Shown here in pieces: positions 18,201 to 26,337 of a DNA stretch of 64,000 nucleotides. This DNA comes from Amycolatopsis sp. NBC_00345 (GTDB lineage: Bacteria > Actinomycetota > Actinomycetes > Mycobacteriales > Pseudonocardiaceae). The stretch's first letter is position 1, and every line of letters starts with the position of its first letter. Location: NCBI RefSeq assembly GCF_036116635.1, contig NZ_CP107995.1, positions 6,448,001 through 6,512,000 of the forward strand, in the 5' to 3' direction. The position numbers were made by a program, and so were the translations under genes. A model generated the notes under the pieces. It saw nothing but the letters and a program-made list of their open reading frames with translations. It was not told the origin of the DNA and ran no database searches.

Positions 18201-18975
18201 GCCGACGTCGGTGCCGGCGGCGGAACGGCCGGTCGGGCTGCCGGACCGGCTGACCGGCGAGGTGAGCTTCAAGGACGTCGACTTCTCCTACGCCGGCGCC
18301 GAGCGGCCGGCGCTGGAGCACCTGTCGCTGGACGTGGCGCCGGGCGAGACCGTCGCGCTGGTCGGCGCGACCGGCGCGGGCAAGTCCACGGCGGTGAAGC
18401 TGGTGGCGCGGTACTACGACGTGACCGGCGGCGTGGTGCGGATCGACGGCACCGACGTCCGCGAGTACGACCTGCCCGGCCTGCGCGCGCGGATGGGCGT
18501 GGTGCCGCAGGAGGCGCACCTGTTCACCGGCACGGTCGCCGACAACGTGCGCTACGGCCGCCCCGACGCCTCCGACGCGGAGGTCGAGGCCGCAGTCCGG
18601 TCGGTCGGCGCGCTAGACGGCGTGGCCGCACTGCCCGCCGGGTTCCTGCAGCCGGTGGGCGAACGCGGACGTTCGCTGTCGGCCGGCCAACGCCAGCTGG
18701 TCGCACTGGCCCGCGCCGAACTGGTCGACCCGGACGTCCTCCTCCTGGACGAGGCGACCGCCGCCCTCGACCCGTCGACGGAAGCGGCAGTCCTGCGCGC
18801 GACCGAACACCTCTCCCGCCGCCGGACCACCTTCGTCGTCGCCCACCGCCTGGCCACCGCCGCCAAGGCCGACCGCATCGTGGTCCTCGACCACGGCCGC
18901 ATCATCGAACAGGGCACCCACGAACACCTCCTGACCGCCGACGGCCACTACGCGAAGCTGTGGTCACTGGGCTGA
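15220..18975 (+). CDS. Fused two-half ABC exporter (TMD-NBD-TMD-NBD)
   Basis: 1251 aa joining two type-IV exporter halves. Half 1: membrane domain about residues 20-330, NBD with ALVGTAGSGKST, LSGGQRQRL and VLILDDATSAID. Half 2: membrane domain about 690-980, NBD with ALVGATGAGKST, LSAGQRQLV and VLLLDEATAALD. NBD1 has Asp in place of the catalytic Glu after Walker B, so one of the two ATP sites is probably non-hydrolytic, as in heterodimeric exporters. Likely exports lipids, drugs or peptides. A linker rich in charged residues (about 585-680) joins the halves. The GTG start gives MTTTPTLPRQ. Alone in its transcription unit. Confidence 0.9.
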   Translation: MTTTPTLPRQDRPTAETPPRPEGWVRRLSAACWEHRGVVVLAMTAAVLSVGVQAASPLLVRSAVDDAVAGQTAQIAGIAVALVALQVVAFGSAFLRRYVGGRLALDVQHDLRNRVFKALSRLDGGKQDALRTGQVVSRAISDLQLVTGLLMQVPLSAGSVIFAVLALGAMLWMSPMLTLIALVVAPAVGIVVALSRKRLFPATWSAQQRAADVAQRVEETVTGVRVVKGFGQEAREVSRLERTARKLFAERLRAARLSALPTATTSALPAAGQVAVLAVGGILALKGEISLGTFLAFATYLAALIGPARMLSGLVVQAQLTRAGAERVYELIDAQPDVTERPDPRPLPEGALGIELEDVRFGYTRTDPVLDGLSLTARPGETLALVGTAGSGKSTISLLLPRFYDAHSGSVRLGGTDVRDVALKELRQSIGVVFEEAFLFSTSVRDNIAYGRPDASDEEVFAAARAAEADEFIRALPDGYDTEVGERGLTLSGGQRQRLGLARALMTDPRVLILDDATSAIDTVTEAAIHDTLRSVTATRTTLLVAHRRSTLQLADRIAVLDQGRVVDVGTEAELQARCPLFRELVSGPDDNAEQPLRHRNLDRDETGVTPALWPRDENQDEVAALAEAAQQRGGQLGGGSGFAGDGPDVPPTPELLEGVRKLPPATDRPRLSEVDVTAADPGFRLSRLLRPVRWPLVAVIALVAADALASLALPALYQRGVDHGVLPGVESVVWLMSAIGVLVVAADWIVVRGQTRLTARVGETVLYSLRVRSYAHLQRLGLDYYEHELSGKIMTRMTTDVDALSTFLQTGLATAVVSALTLVGITVALLVTDVSLALYALAMLPVLLVATMVFRRLASRAYSEAREKVSVVNADLQENVSGLRVAQAYTREERSAEVFASRSDAYRRSRLRAQRYIATYFPLVSLMSDLATTTVLVAGAHRVAAGTLEAGVLLGFLLYLQQFFSPIQQLSSVFDGYQQARVGLSRIGDLLRTPTSVPAAERPVGLPDRLTGEVSFKDVDFSYAGAERPALEHLSLDVAPGETVALVGATGAGKSTAVKLVARYYDVTGGVVRIDGTDVREYDLPGLRARMGVVPQEAHLFTGTVADNVRYGRPDASDAEVEAAVRSVGALDGVAALPAGFLQPVGERGRSLSAGQRQLVALARAELVDPDVLLLDEATAALDPSTEAAVLRATEHLSRRRTTFVVAHRLATAAKADRIVVLDHGRIIEQGTHEHLLTADGHYAKLWSLG

Positions 18976-19010
18976 CCCGCACCCGCTGGCCGCTCGCTCG
19001 CCGGCCGCAC

Positions 19011-19078
19011 ATCCGCTGTCCCCTCATCCGCTGTCCCCTCATCCGCTGTCCCCTCATCCGCTGTCCCCTCATCCGCGG
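19011..19078. repeat. 15-bp tandem repeat, about 4.5 copies
   Basis: Four identical consecutive copies of ATCCGCTGTCCCCTC (19011-19070) and a partial fifth, just after the exporter stop codon. They are in a non-coding interval and carry no start or ribosome site. A simple slippage array; no function is visible. Confidence 0.9.
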
Positions 19079-19127
19079 CGGCCGGTCACCCGGCGCCTCG
19101 CCCGCGGCGGCTGTGGTCAGTCGCCGC

Positions 19128-19178
19128 CCCTGAAGGCCACCATGAGGGTCGGATATGCCCTCATGGTGGCCTTCAGGG
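19128..19178. repeat. Perfect 21-bp-arm palindrome (REP-like hairpin)
   Basis: Arms 19128-19148 and 19158-19178 are exact reverse complements around a 9-base loop (TCGGATATG). The arms contain GAAGGCCACCATGAGG. It sits between the exporter and the DUF4291 gene and could terminate exporter transcription. A similar hairpin with an AAGGACTCCTT-type arm lies at 24849-24901, so these look like members of dispersed palindrome families. Confidence 0.85.
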
Positions 19179-19179
19179 A

Positions 19180-19415
19180 CTCGGCTCCGGGGCCGCTGCC
19201 GCGGGCAGGCCACCGCCGCCGCAGGGCAAGCCACCATCGCCAAGCGGGCCACCGCGAGGCAGAGCGCCGCCGCCAGCGAGCCACCGCCACGGGGCAGACT
19301 GCCGTCGCCAGGCAGACCGCCATCGCCAGGGAAGGCCGCTAACGCGAGCAGACCGCCGTCGCGGGCCGCCGCGGGCAAAACCGCTCGCCGTGCTCGTCCG
19401 GCGCTGCGAGGATCG
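19180..19415. repeat. Degenerate GC-rich repeat tract upstream of DUF4291 gene
   Basis: Low-complexity DNA made of imperfect variants of units such as CAGACCGCCGTCGCCAGG and GGGCCACCGC, with no convincing gene on either strand. A similar tract follows the DUF4291 gene at 20040-20426. Confidence 0.6.
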
Positions 19416-19420
19416 CCGGC

Positions 19421-20029
19421 ATGTTCGAGGAAAACCGGGCGCCCGCCCACCAGATCCGCGCCCGTCACGATGACCGGACTGTGCGGGTCTACCAGGCGTA
19501 CGCGCCGGAGATCGCCGGCCCGGCGTTGGCGGCGGGGACGTTCGTGCCGCCGTTCAAGCGGGAGCGGATGACGTGGATCAAGCCGTCGTTCCGGTGGATG
19601 GGCTACCGCTGCGGCTGGGCGGCCAAACCCGGCCAGGAGTGCGTGCTGGCGCTGGACATCACCCGCGAGGGCTTCGAGTGGGCGCTCGCGCACTCCGCGC
19701 TGAGCCACTTCGACGCCGACGTCCACGCCGACCACGAAGCCTGGCAGGCAGCGGTCCGGGCCAGCCCGGTCCGGATCCAGTGGGACCCGGAGCGCGACGT
19801 CCACCACCGCCCGCTGCAGTACCGCTCGATCCAGATCGGGCTGAGCGGCGAGGCCGTCGGGCTCTACGTGGACGAATGGATCACCGCGATCACCGACGTC
19901 ACGCCGGTCATGCTCGACATCCGGAGCCACCTCGCCGCCGACCGGCTGCCCGAGGCACTGGCCCTCCTACCGGACGAACCGCCGTACCCGCTGCCCGCCG
20001 CACTGGCCGAGGCCATCGACGCGCGGTAG
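19421..20029 (+). CDS. DUF4291 domain protein
   Basis: 202 aa, the full length of the DUF4291 family. Strongly conserved blocks are present: HQIRARHDDRTVRVYQAY, RERMTWIKPSFRWMGYRCGW, LALDITREGFEWAL and VRIQWDPERD. The family is widespread in bacteria and fungi; its activity is unknown to me. The gene stands alone between two degenerate repeat tracts, which suggests a locus open to gain and loss. ATG start. Confidence 0.9.
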   Translation: MFEENRAPAHQIRARHDDRTVRVYQAYAPEIAGPALAAGTFVPPFKRERMTWIKPSFRWMGYRCGWAAKPGQECVLALDITREGFEWALAHSALSHFDADVHADHEAWQAAVRASPVRIQWDPERDVHHRPLQYRSIQIGLSGEAVGLYVDEWITAITDVTPVMLDIRSHLAADRLPEALALLPDEPPYPLPAALAEAIDAR

Positions 20030-20039
20030 CCGGCACACC

Positions 20040-20426
20040 AGCCGCCGGGGACTGCCCGGGCAATTCCGCCAGGGCCATCGACGGCCCGTCGGCGCGCCAA
20101 CCGCCAGGGCACCAATCCGCCAGGGGCTGGCAGGGCACCAGCCGCCAGCGCATCAGCGGGCAGGGCATCAGCGAGCAGGGCCGCCGGGGAAGGGCCGCCG
20201 GGGTCGGTCAGACGCCGACCGGCACAGCACCAACCGGCAGGGCCGCCAGCCACCAACCAGGCAGGGCACCATCCGGCAGGGCCGTCAGGGCACCGGCCGT
20301 CGGCGCATCAACCGTCAGCACCGTCGGGACAGGGCAGTCGGGGCAGAGCTGTCAAGGCAGGGCCGCCGGGGACAGAGCTGTCAGGGCAGCGCGGTCAGGG
20401 CAGCGCCGCCAGGACAGCCAGGGTCT
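20040..20426. repeat. Degenerate repeat tract downstream of DUF4291 gene
   Basis: About 390 bp of imperfect, roughly 15-base units based on GGCAGGGCACCAGCC and GGCAGGGCCGTCAGG, drifting along the tract. Open frames over it are repetitive Gly/Ala/Arg strings without family likeness. I see no promoter, RNA or gene in it. Confidence 0.7.
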
Positions 20427-20699
20427 TCAGGGCAGTTCTCGCCAAGTCAGCGAGCCCCAGCCCGCCGACGAGACGTCCGCGGGCTCCGCCCAGCGGAACG
20501 TCCCCGGCCGGACATGCGCGCCCGCGCCGATGGACCAGTCCGGCTCGCACGGTTCGACGTGCTCGAACTCCTCGATGTCCGCCGGGGTGTGCCACACGGC
20601 GGCGCACGAATCGCACATCAGGACGACCTTGCCGCCCTCCACGACCAGCGGGCGGATGAGGCCCTGGTCCCAGAACGACGGACACTCCACCAGCCACAT
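20427..20699 (-). CDS. Small protein of unknown function, CxxC-containing
   Basis: 90 aa if started at ATG 20699 (MWLVECPSFWDQGLIRPL). An upstream in-frame extension to 20939 is open but arginine-rich and probably not coding. The core has VLMCDSCAAVWHTPADI, a CxxC that with the earlier Cys in VECPSFW could bind a metal, then acidic FEHVEPCEPDWSI and a C-terminal WGSLTWREL. It looks like a real, folded small protein. I do not recognise the family. Divergent from kgd. Confidence 0.55.
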   Translation of the reverse strand: MWLVECPSFWDQGLIRPLVVEGGKVVLMCDSCAAVWHTPADIEEFEHVEPCEPDWSIGAGAHVRPGTFRWAEPADVSSAGWGSLTWRELP

Positions 20700-21018
20700 C
20701 GCGTCCACCACCTCGTCTGGCTGCCGCGGCGCCCAAGGGCCGCGTCCGGCCAGGTCAGTGCAGCGCAGGGCGGTGAACGGCCGTGGGCAGCGGGGCAAAG
20801 CGGGCATCAACGATGCCCGAAAAGACCGTGCCGTCCACCTCTCGGACCAGTACCAGAAACACCCGTCCGACGGCGATCTTGATCGAGTCAGTGATCGATC
20901 CCTTAGTGCGCCACGCCTCACACAGGGCAGTTCCATCACACGGCCGTCACGGAGGGGGTTAGCCTGGTAGGCGCATTAGCACAGACAAGATCGAGACGGA
21001 TAGAGGCGAGCCCAAGCC

Positions 21019-24000
21019 GTGTCCAGCAGCAGCCCTGCGTCACAGTTCGGCCCCAATGAGTGGCTGGTCGAGGAAATGTACGACCAGTTCCTCGCGGACC
21101 CATCCTCAGTCGATGCCGCATGGCACGACTTCTTCGCGGATTTCAAGCCGACGCAGACGGCCCAGGCGAAGGCTGACACCGCCCGGCAGACCGCCGAGAC
21201 GCAGACCCCGAGCAGCGGGAACGGCCACGTCAGCGCGCCTTCGGCCAAGGCGGTCCAGAACGCGGCTTCGGCCGCGCAGCAGACCGCCACCCCGGCGAAG
21301 GCCGCGCCAGCGCCGGCGAAGAGCGCGGCGCCCAGCGCCCCCGCGAAGCCGGCCCCCAGGCCCGCCGCGAAGGAAGCCACTCCGGTCGCGAAGGACGCGA
21401 AAGAAGAGCCGGAGTCGAAGCAGTTGCGCGGTGCCGCGGCCGCGATCGCGAAGAACATGGACGCTTCCCTGTCCGTGCCCACCGCGACCAGCGTGCGCGC
21501 CGTGCCGGCGAAGCTGATGGCGGACAACCGCATCGTCATCAACAACCACCTCAAGCGCACGCGTGGCGGCAAGATCTCCTTCACGCACCTCATCGGCTAC
21601 GCCATGGTGCGGGCGCTGAAGGACTACCCGAACATGAACCGGCACTACCAGGTGATCGACGGCAAGCCGTTCTCGATCACGCCGGAGCACGTGAACTTCG
21701 GGCTCGCCATCGACATGAAGGGCAAGGACAACTCCCGCACGCTCGTCGTGGCCTCGGTGAAGGGCACCGAGAACATGACGTTCCTGCAGTTCTGGCAGGC
21801 GTACGAGGACATCGTCAAGAAGGCCCGCAACAACAAGCTGACCGCCGACGACTTCGCCGGCACCACCATCTCGCTGACCAACCCCGGCGGCATCGGCACC
21901 AACCACTCGGTGCCGCGCCTGCAGGCGGGCCAGGGCGCGATCATCGGCGTCGGCGCCATGCAGTACCCGGCGGCGTTCGAGGGCACCAGCGAGAAGACCC
22001 TGGTCGACCTCGGCATCAGCAAGATCATGACGCTGACCTCGACCTACGACCACCGCATCATCCAGGGCGCGGAGTCGGGCGAGTTCCTCAAGCGCATCCA
22101 CCAGCTGCTGCTGGGCGAGGACGGCTTCTACGACGACGTCTTCACCTCGCTGCGCCTGCCGTACGAGCCGATCCGCTGGGTCGCCGACATCCCGGACGGC
22201 CCGGTCGACAAGACCGCGCGCGTGATCGAGCTGATCGACGCCTTCCGCATGCGCGGCCACCTGATGGCCGACACCGACCCGCTGAACTACCGCCAGCGCA
22301 GCCACGCCGACCTCGACGTGCTGAGCCACGGCCTGACGCTGTGGGACCTCGAGCGCGAGTTCCCGGTCGGCGGCTTCTCCGGCCAGGAGCGGATGAAGCT
22401 GCGTGACGTGCTGGGCGTGCTGCGCAACTCCTACTGCCGCACCGTCGGCATCGAGTACACGCACATCCTCGACCCCGAGGAGCGGCGCTGGATCCAGGAG
22501 CGGGTCGAGGTCCCGCACGAGAAGCCGGACCCCGCCGTGCAGAAGTACGTGCTCTCGAAGCTCAACGCCGCCGAGGCGTTCGAGACCTTCCTGCAGACCA
22601 AGTACGTCGGCCAGAAGCGGTTCTCGCTCGAAGGCGGCGAGACGGCGATCCCGCTGCTCGACACCCTGCTGGACAAGGCCGCCGAGCACGAGCTGGACGA
22701 GGTCGTCATCGGCATGCCGCACCGCGGCCGGCTGAACGTGCTGGCGAACATCGTCGGCAAGCCGATCTCGCAGATCTTCCAGGAGTTCGAGGGCAACCTC
22801 GACCCGGGCCAGGCGCACGGCTCCGGCGACGTGAAGTACCACCTCGGCGCCGAGGGCAAGTACTTCCGCATGTTCGGCGACGGTGAGACGAAGGTGTCGC
22901 TGACCGCGAACCCGTCGCACCTGGAGACCGTCGACCCGGTGCTCGAGGGCATCGTCCGCGCGAAGCAGGACCTGCTCGACAAGGGCGGCGAGGGCTACAC
23001 CGTGCTGCCGGTGCTGATGCACGGCGACGCCGCCTTCGCGGGCCAGGGCGTTGTCGCGGAGACGCTGAACCTGGCGCTGCTGCGCGGTTACCGCACCGGC
23101 GGCACCGTGCACGTGATCGTCAACAACCAGGTCGGCTTCACCACCGCGCCCGAGCACTCCCGCTCGTCGCAGTACGCCACCGACGTCGCGAAGATGATCG
23201 GCTCGCCGATCTTCCACGTGAACGGCGACGACCCCGAGGCCGCGCACTGGGTGGCCAAGCTGGCCGTGGAGTACCGTCAGGCGTTCCACAAGGACGTCGT
23301 GATCGACCTGATCTGCTACCGCCGCCGCGGCCACAACGAGGGCGACGACCCTTCGATGACGCAGCCGGCGATGTACGACATCATCGACACGAAGCGCTCG
23401 GTGCGGAAGACCTACACCGAGTCGCTGATCGGGCGCGGCGACATCTCCGTCGACGAGGCCGAGGCCGCGCTGCGCGACTTCTCCAGCCAGCTGGAGCACG
23501 TCTTCAACGAGGTGCGCGAGCTGGAGAAGCGCCCGGCGAAGGCCAGCCCGTCCGTCGAGGGCGAGCAGCAGATCCCGGCCAAGGTCACCACCGCCGTCTC
23601 CACCGAGGTCGTGGAGAAGATCGGCGACGCGTTCCTCTACACCCCCGAGGGCTTCACCCCGCACCCGCGCGTCAAGCCGGTGATGGAGCGGCGCCACAAG
23701 ATGTCGCGCGAGGGCGACGCCGACTGGGCCTTCGGCGAGCTGCTCGCGTTCGGCTCGCTGGCGCTGGAGGGCCGCCTGGTGCGGCTGTCCGGCCAGGACT
23801 CGCGACGCGGCACGTTCACCCAGCGGCACTCGGTGTACATCGACCGCAAGACCGGCCAGGAGTACTCGCCGCTGCAGCATCTGGCCGAGGACCAGGGCCG
23901 CGTGATGATCTACGACTCGGCGCTGTCGGAGTACGCGGCCGTCGGCTTCGAGTACGGCTACTCGGTGGCGAACTCCGAGGCGCTGGTCATGTGGGAAGCG

Positions 24001-24747
24001 CAGTTCGGTGACTTCGTCAACGGCGCGCAGACCGTGATCGACGAGTACATCTCCTCCAGCGAGGCCAAGTGGGGCCAGCGCTCGGACGTCGTGCTGCTGC
24101 TGCCGCACGGCCACGAGGGCCAGGGCCCGGACCACACCTCCGGCCGTATCGAGCGGTTCCTCTCGCTGTGCGCGGAGGGCTCGATGACGGTTTCGGTGCC
24201 GTCCACCCCGGCGAACTACTTCCACCTGCTGCGCCGGCACGCGCTCGACGGCATCCAGCGCCCGCTGGTCGTCTTCACGCCGAAGTCCATGCTGCGCAAC
24301 AAGGCCGCGACCTCGGCGGTGGAGGACTTCACCGGCCAGAGCCGCTTCATGTCCGTCATCGACGACACCACGCCGGACCCGGCCAAGGTCCGCAAGGTGC
24401 TGCTGACCTCGGGCAAGCTGTACTGGGAGCTGGTCGCCGAGCGCACCAAGCGCGAGGCGGACGACGTCGCGATCGTCCGGATCGAGCAGTACTACCCGCT
24501 GCCGAAGCGGAAGCTGCTCGCGGCGCTGGCGCGTTACACCAACTCGACACAGGTCGCGTGGGTCCAGGAGGAGCCGGAGAACCAGGGCGCGTGGCCGTTC
24601 TTCGGCCTGAACCTGCCGCGGAAGTTCCCGGAGGCGCTGTCGGGCCTGCAGGTCGTCTCGCGACGCCCGATGGCCGCGCCGTCGGCCGGCTCGTCGAAGG
24701 TGCACGAGGTCGAGCAGAAGGCGCTGATCGCGAAGGCGTTCGAGTGA
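21019..24747 (+). CDS. kgd: Multifunctional 2-oxoglutarate metabolism enzyme (2-oxoglutarate decarboxylase/dehydrogenase E1 with E2-like domain)
   Basis: 1242 aa, as in the actinobacterial Kgd/SucA/OdhA family. Thiamine-diphosphate enzyme decarboxylating 2-oxoglutarate in the TCA cycle, acting with E3 and a shared E2. Order: N-terminal helix (QFGPNEWLVEEMYDQFLADP), a long Ala/Pro/Lys linker (about 45-130), an acyltransferase-like E2 domain ending in TYDHRIIQGAESGEFL (His about 341), then E1 blocks including YLGMPHRGRL-like VVIGMPHRGRLNVL, GDAAFAGQGVVAETLNL and LLPHGHEGQGPDHTS. No lipoyl domain is present, as expected. GTG start. Usually controlled by a GarA-type FHA protein, not seen here. 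Confidence 0.96.
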   Translation: MSSSSPASQFGPNEWLVEEMYDQFLADPSSVDAAWHDFFADFKPTQTAQAKADTARQTAETQTPSSGNGHVSAPSAKAVQNAASAAQQTATPAKAAPAPAKSAAPSAPAKPAPRPAAKEATPVAKDAKEEPESKQLRGAAAAIAKNMDASLSVPTATSVRAVPAKLMADNRIVINNHLKRTRGGKISFTHLIGYAMVRALKDYPNMNRHYQVIDGKPFSITPEHVNFGLAIDMKGKDNSRTLVVASVKGTENMTFLQFWQAYEDIVKKARNNKLTADDFAGTTISLTNPGGIGTNHSVPRLQAGQGAIIGVGAMQYPAAFEGTSEKTLVDLGISKIMTLTSTYDHRIIQGAESGEFLKRIHQLLLGEDGFYDDVFTSLRLPYEPIRWVADIPDGPVDKTARVIELIDAFRMRGHLMADTDPLNYRQRSHADLDVLSHGLTLWDLEREFPVGGFSGQERMKLRDVLGVLRNSYCRTVGIEYTHILDPEERRWIQERVEVPHEKPDPAVQKYVLSKLNAAEAFETFLQTKYVGQKRFSLEGGETAIPLLDTLLDKAAEHELDEVVIGMPHRGRLNVLANIVGKPISQIFQEFEGNLDPGQAHGSGDVKYHLGAEGKYFRMFGDGETKVSLTANPSHLETVDPVLEGIVRAKQDLLDKGGEGYTVLPVLMHGDAAFAGQGVVAETLNLALLRGYRTGGTVHVIVNNQVGFTTAPEHSRSSQYATDVAKMIGSPIFHVNGDDPEAAHWVAKLAVEYRQAFHKDVVIDLICYRRRGHNEGDDPSMTQPAMYDIIDTKRSVRKTYTESLIGRGDISVDEAEAALRDFSSQLEHVFNEVRELEKRPAKASPSVEGEQQIPAKVTTAVSTEVVEKIGDAFLYTPEGFTPHPRVKPVMERRHKMSREGDADWAFGELLAFGSLALEGRLVRLSGQDSRRGTFTQRHSVYIDRKTGQEYSPLQHLAEDQGRVMIYDSALSEYAAVGFEYGYSVANSEALVMWEAQFGDFVNGAQTVIDEYISSSEAKWGQRSDVVLLLPHGHEGQGPDHTSGRIERFLSLCAEGSMTVSVPSTPANYFHLLRRHALDGIQRPLVVFTPKSMLRNKAATSAVEDFTGQSRFMSVIDDTTPDPAKVRKVLLTSGKLYWELVAERTKREADDVAIVRIEQYYPLPKRKLLAALARYTNSTQVAWVQEEPENQGAWPFFGLNLPRKFPEALSGLQVVSRRPMAAPSAGSSKVHEVEQKALIAKAFE

Positions 24748-24775
24748 GGCTTGGCCTGGTCTGACTGACCACAAT

Positions 24776-24809
24776 GGAGGCCGCTCCGGGTTCGCCCGGG
24801 GCGGCCTCC
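24776..24809 (+). terminator. Hairpin terminator after kgd
   Basis: 15-bp stem (24776-24790 with 24795-24809, one mismatch) closed by a TTCG tetraloop, 28 bp after the kgd stop. It is followed by GTCGTTCC, not a true U-tract. A strong intrinsic terminator for this GC class. Confidence 0.8.
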
Positions 24810-24848
24810 GTCGTTCCCGGCTGGGCCCCGGCTCCCGGTCCTCCAAAG

Positions 24849-24901
24849 GCCGTCAAGGACTCCTTACCTACCTTGAGGGTAGGCAAGGAGTCCTTGACGG
24901 C
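24849..24901. repeat. 24-bp-arm palindrome between kgd and conservon
   Basis: Arms 24849-24872 and 24878-24901 pair with a single G-T mismatch around TTGAG. Arms include TCAAGGACTCCTT. It lies just beyond the kgd terminator and the convergent cvnD stop, so it may be a bidirectional terminator. It also resembles a dispersed palindrome family together with the element at 19128-19178. Confidence 0.8.
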
Positions 24902-24907
24902 GTCCCG

Positions 24908-25510
24908 TCAGCGGCTGACCGGCGTGGCGGCGACCCTGGCGACCAGGTGCTCCAGCAGCGTGGCCAGCACCGCCTTGCTCGACTCCCGCTGGCGGACGTC
25001 GCAGAGCATGATCGGCGTTTCGCTGTCCAGGTCGGTCGCGTCCCGCACCTCCTCCGCGGTGTACAGCTGTTCGCCGAAGAAGTTGTTGACCGCGAGGATG
25101 AACGGGATCTGCCGCCGTTCGAAGAAGTCGATCGCGGCGAAGCAGCCGTCCAGCCGGCGGGTGTCGGCGAGTACCACGGCGCCCAGCGCGCCGAGCGACA
25201 GCTCGTCCCACAGGAACCAGAACCGCTCCTGCCCCGGGGTGCCGAACAAGTAGAGGATGAGCGACTCGTCGATCGTGATGCGGCCGAAGTCGAGCGCGAC
25301 CGTGGTGGTGCGCTTCTGCTCCACTCCGGACAGATCGTCCTTGGGCCCGCTGATCTCGCTGATCATCTCTTCCGTGCGCAGCGGCGCGATCTCGCTCACC
25401 GAGCCGACCATGGTGGTCTTGCCGACGCCGAAACCGCCCGCGATCAAGATCTTCACCGCGGAGGTGCCGAGCGCGGAGCGCGCGGGTGGTTCAGAGCCTA
25501 CGAATGCCAT
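24908..25510 (-). CDS. cvnD: Conservon GTPase (CvnD-like)
   Basis: 200 aa small GTPase of the MglA/CvnD type. P-loop KILIAGGFGVGKTTMVGSVSE (about residues 20-40), switch region with TTTVALDFGR, and LYLFGTPGQERFWFLW corresponding to DxxGQ; NN in ILAVNNFFGE stands for the NKxD base-specificity motif. Conservon GTPases form membrane-associated complexes with the CvnA-C partners and act like G-protein switches on sporulation or secondary metabolism in Streptomyces. The ATG overlaps the cvnC end by 20 bp. Confidence 0.9.
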   Translation of the reverse strand: MAFVGSEPPARSALGTSAVKILIAGGFGVGKTTMVGSVSEIAPLRTEEMISEISGPKDDLSGVEQKRTTTVALDFGRITIDESLILYLFGTPGQERFWFLWDELSLGALGAVVLADTRRLDGCFAAIDFFERRQIPFILAVNNFFGEQLYTAEEVRDATDLDSETPIMLCDVRQRESSKAVLATLLEHLVARVAATPVSR

Positions 25511-25862
25511 CGAGTACCGCCTGCAGTAATTTCAAGTCCGGAGTGGTCGTGCTCAACGGCGATGCCGGGGAGCGGAAGATGAGCAGCCTGCCTTCGATCA
25601 GGTCGGCGACCAGGATCTTGACGACGACGAGCGGCAATCCCAGTTTCGCGCTGATCTCGGCGATCGAGAGCGGAGTCCGGCACAGCCGCAGGATCTGGAC
25701 GTACTCGGGGTCGAGGCTCGTGGTCTCCCGTTCCATGCTGACGACCAGGGTGATGATGTTGAGGTCATCGCGGTCGGGCCTGGTACGGCCGCGCGTCACC
25801 GAATAGGGCCGTACCAGCGGTCCGGCTTCCTCGTCGTACCAGGACTCCCGGCCGTGTGTCAT
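25491..25862 (-). CDS. cvnC: DUF742 conservon protein (CvnC-like)
   Basis: 123 aa. DUF742 hallmark: LVRPYSVTRGRTRP near residues 15-28, then a winged-helix-like C-terminal half (ILRLCRTPLSIAEISAKLGLPLVVVKILVADL). It is the standard third member of a conservon and is thought to bind its partners, possibly DNA. It lies between cvnB (9-bp gap) and cvnD (20-bp overlap). Confidence 0.92.
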   Translation of the reverse strand: MTHGRESWYDEEAGPLVRPYSVTRGRTRPDRDDLNIITLVVSMERETTSLDPEYVQILRLCRTPLSIAEISAKLGLPLVVVKILVADLIEGRLLIFRSPASPLSTTTPDLKLLQAVLDGIRRL

Positions 25863-25871
25863 GGTCGCGCG

Positions 25872-26285
25872 TCACACGTGGTCGACAGAGCCCGGCGTGC
25901 GCGGAGATACGACGAGATGCGCATCGGTTTTCTTGGCCATCAGGTTCATCTCGTAGGCGACCATGCCGATGTCGGCGTCCTCCGCGGCGATCAACGCGAA
26001 ACAGGTGCCGTTGCCCGCCTCGGTCACCAGGACGAACAAGCGCTCCAGCTCGACCACGGTCTGCCGGACCCGGCCGCCGTCGAAGTGCCGTCCGGCGCCC
26101 CGGGCGAGGCTCTGGAACGCCGACGCCATGGCGGCGAGGTGCTCACCGTCGTCCCGGTTCAGGTTGCGGGAACGGCCGATGCACAGGCCGTCCGTCGACA
26201 GCACCACCGCGTGCTGCGCGCCGACCGTCCGCGTGATCAAGTCGTCGAGCAACCAGTTCAGGTCGATCGGCTCGGATTCCTGCAT
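25872..26285 (-). CDS. cvnB: Roadblock/LC7 conservon protein (CvnB-like)
   Basis: 137 aa from ATG 26285. Roadblock/LC7 fold: LNWLLDDLITRTVGAQHAVVLSTDGLCIG at the N-terminus, SLARGAGRHFDGG, and GNGTCFALIAAEDADIGMVAYEMNLM. Roadblock proteins modulate nucleotide exchange or hydrolysis of MglA-like GTPases, here presumably CvnD. An upstream in-frame extension is rejected because it lacks similarity. Confidence 0.92.
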   Translation of the reverse strand: MQESEPIDLNWLLDDLITRTVGAQHAVVLSTDGLCIGRSRNLNRDDGEHLAAMASAFQSLARGAGRHFDGGRVRQTVVELERLFVLVTEAGNGTCFALIAAEDADIGMVAYEMNLMAKKTDAHLVVSPRTPGSVDHV

Positions 26286-26337
26286 GGCACCCCTGTCCTG
26301 CTCCGGTTGACGAAATATCCTCTGCCCCGTGCCCGCG

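Noticed and set aside
17421..19133. 570-codon plus-strand frame within the exporter gene
   Set aside because: Alternate frame of the exporter's second half, Arg/Gly/Ala-rich, no family resemblance.
20040..20426. A gene in the repeat tract, or a CRISPR array
   Set aside because: Units are degenerate and contiguous without unique spacers, and frames translate to repetitive low-complexity strings.
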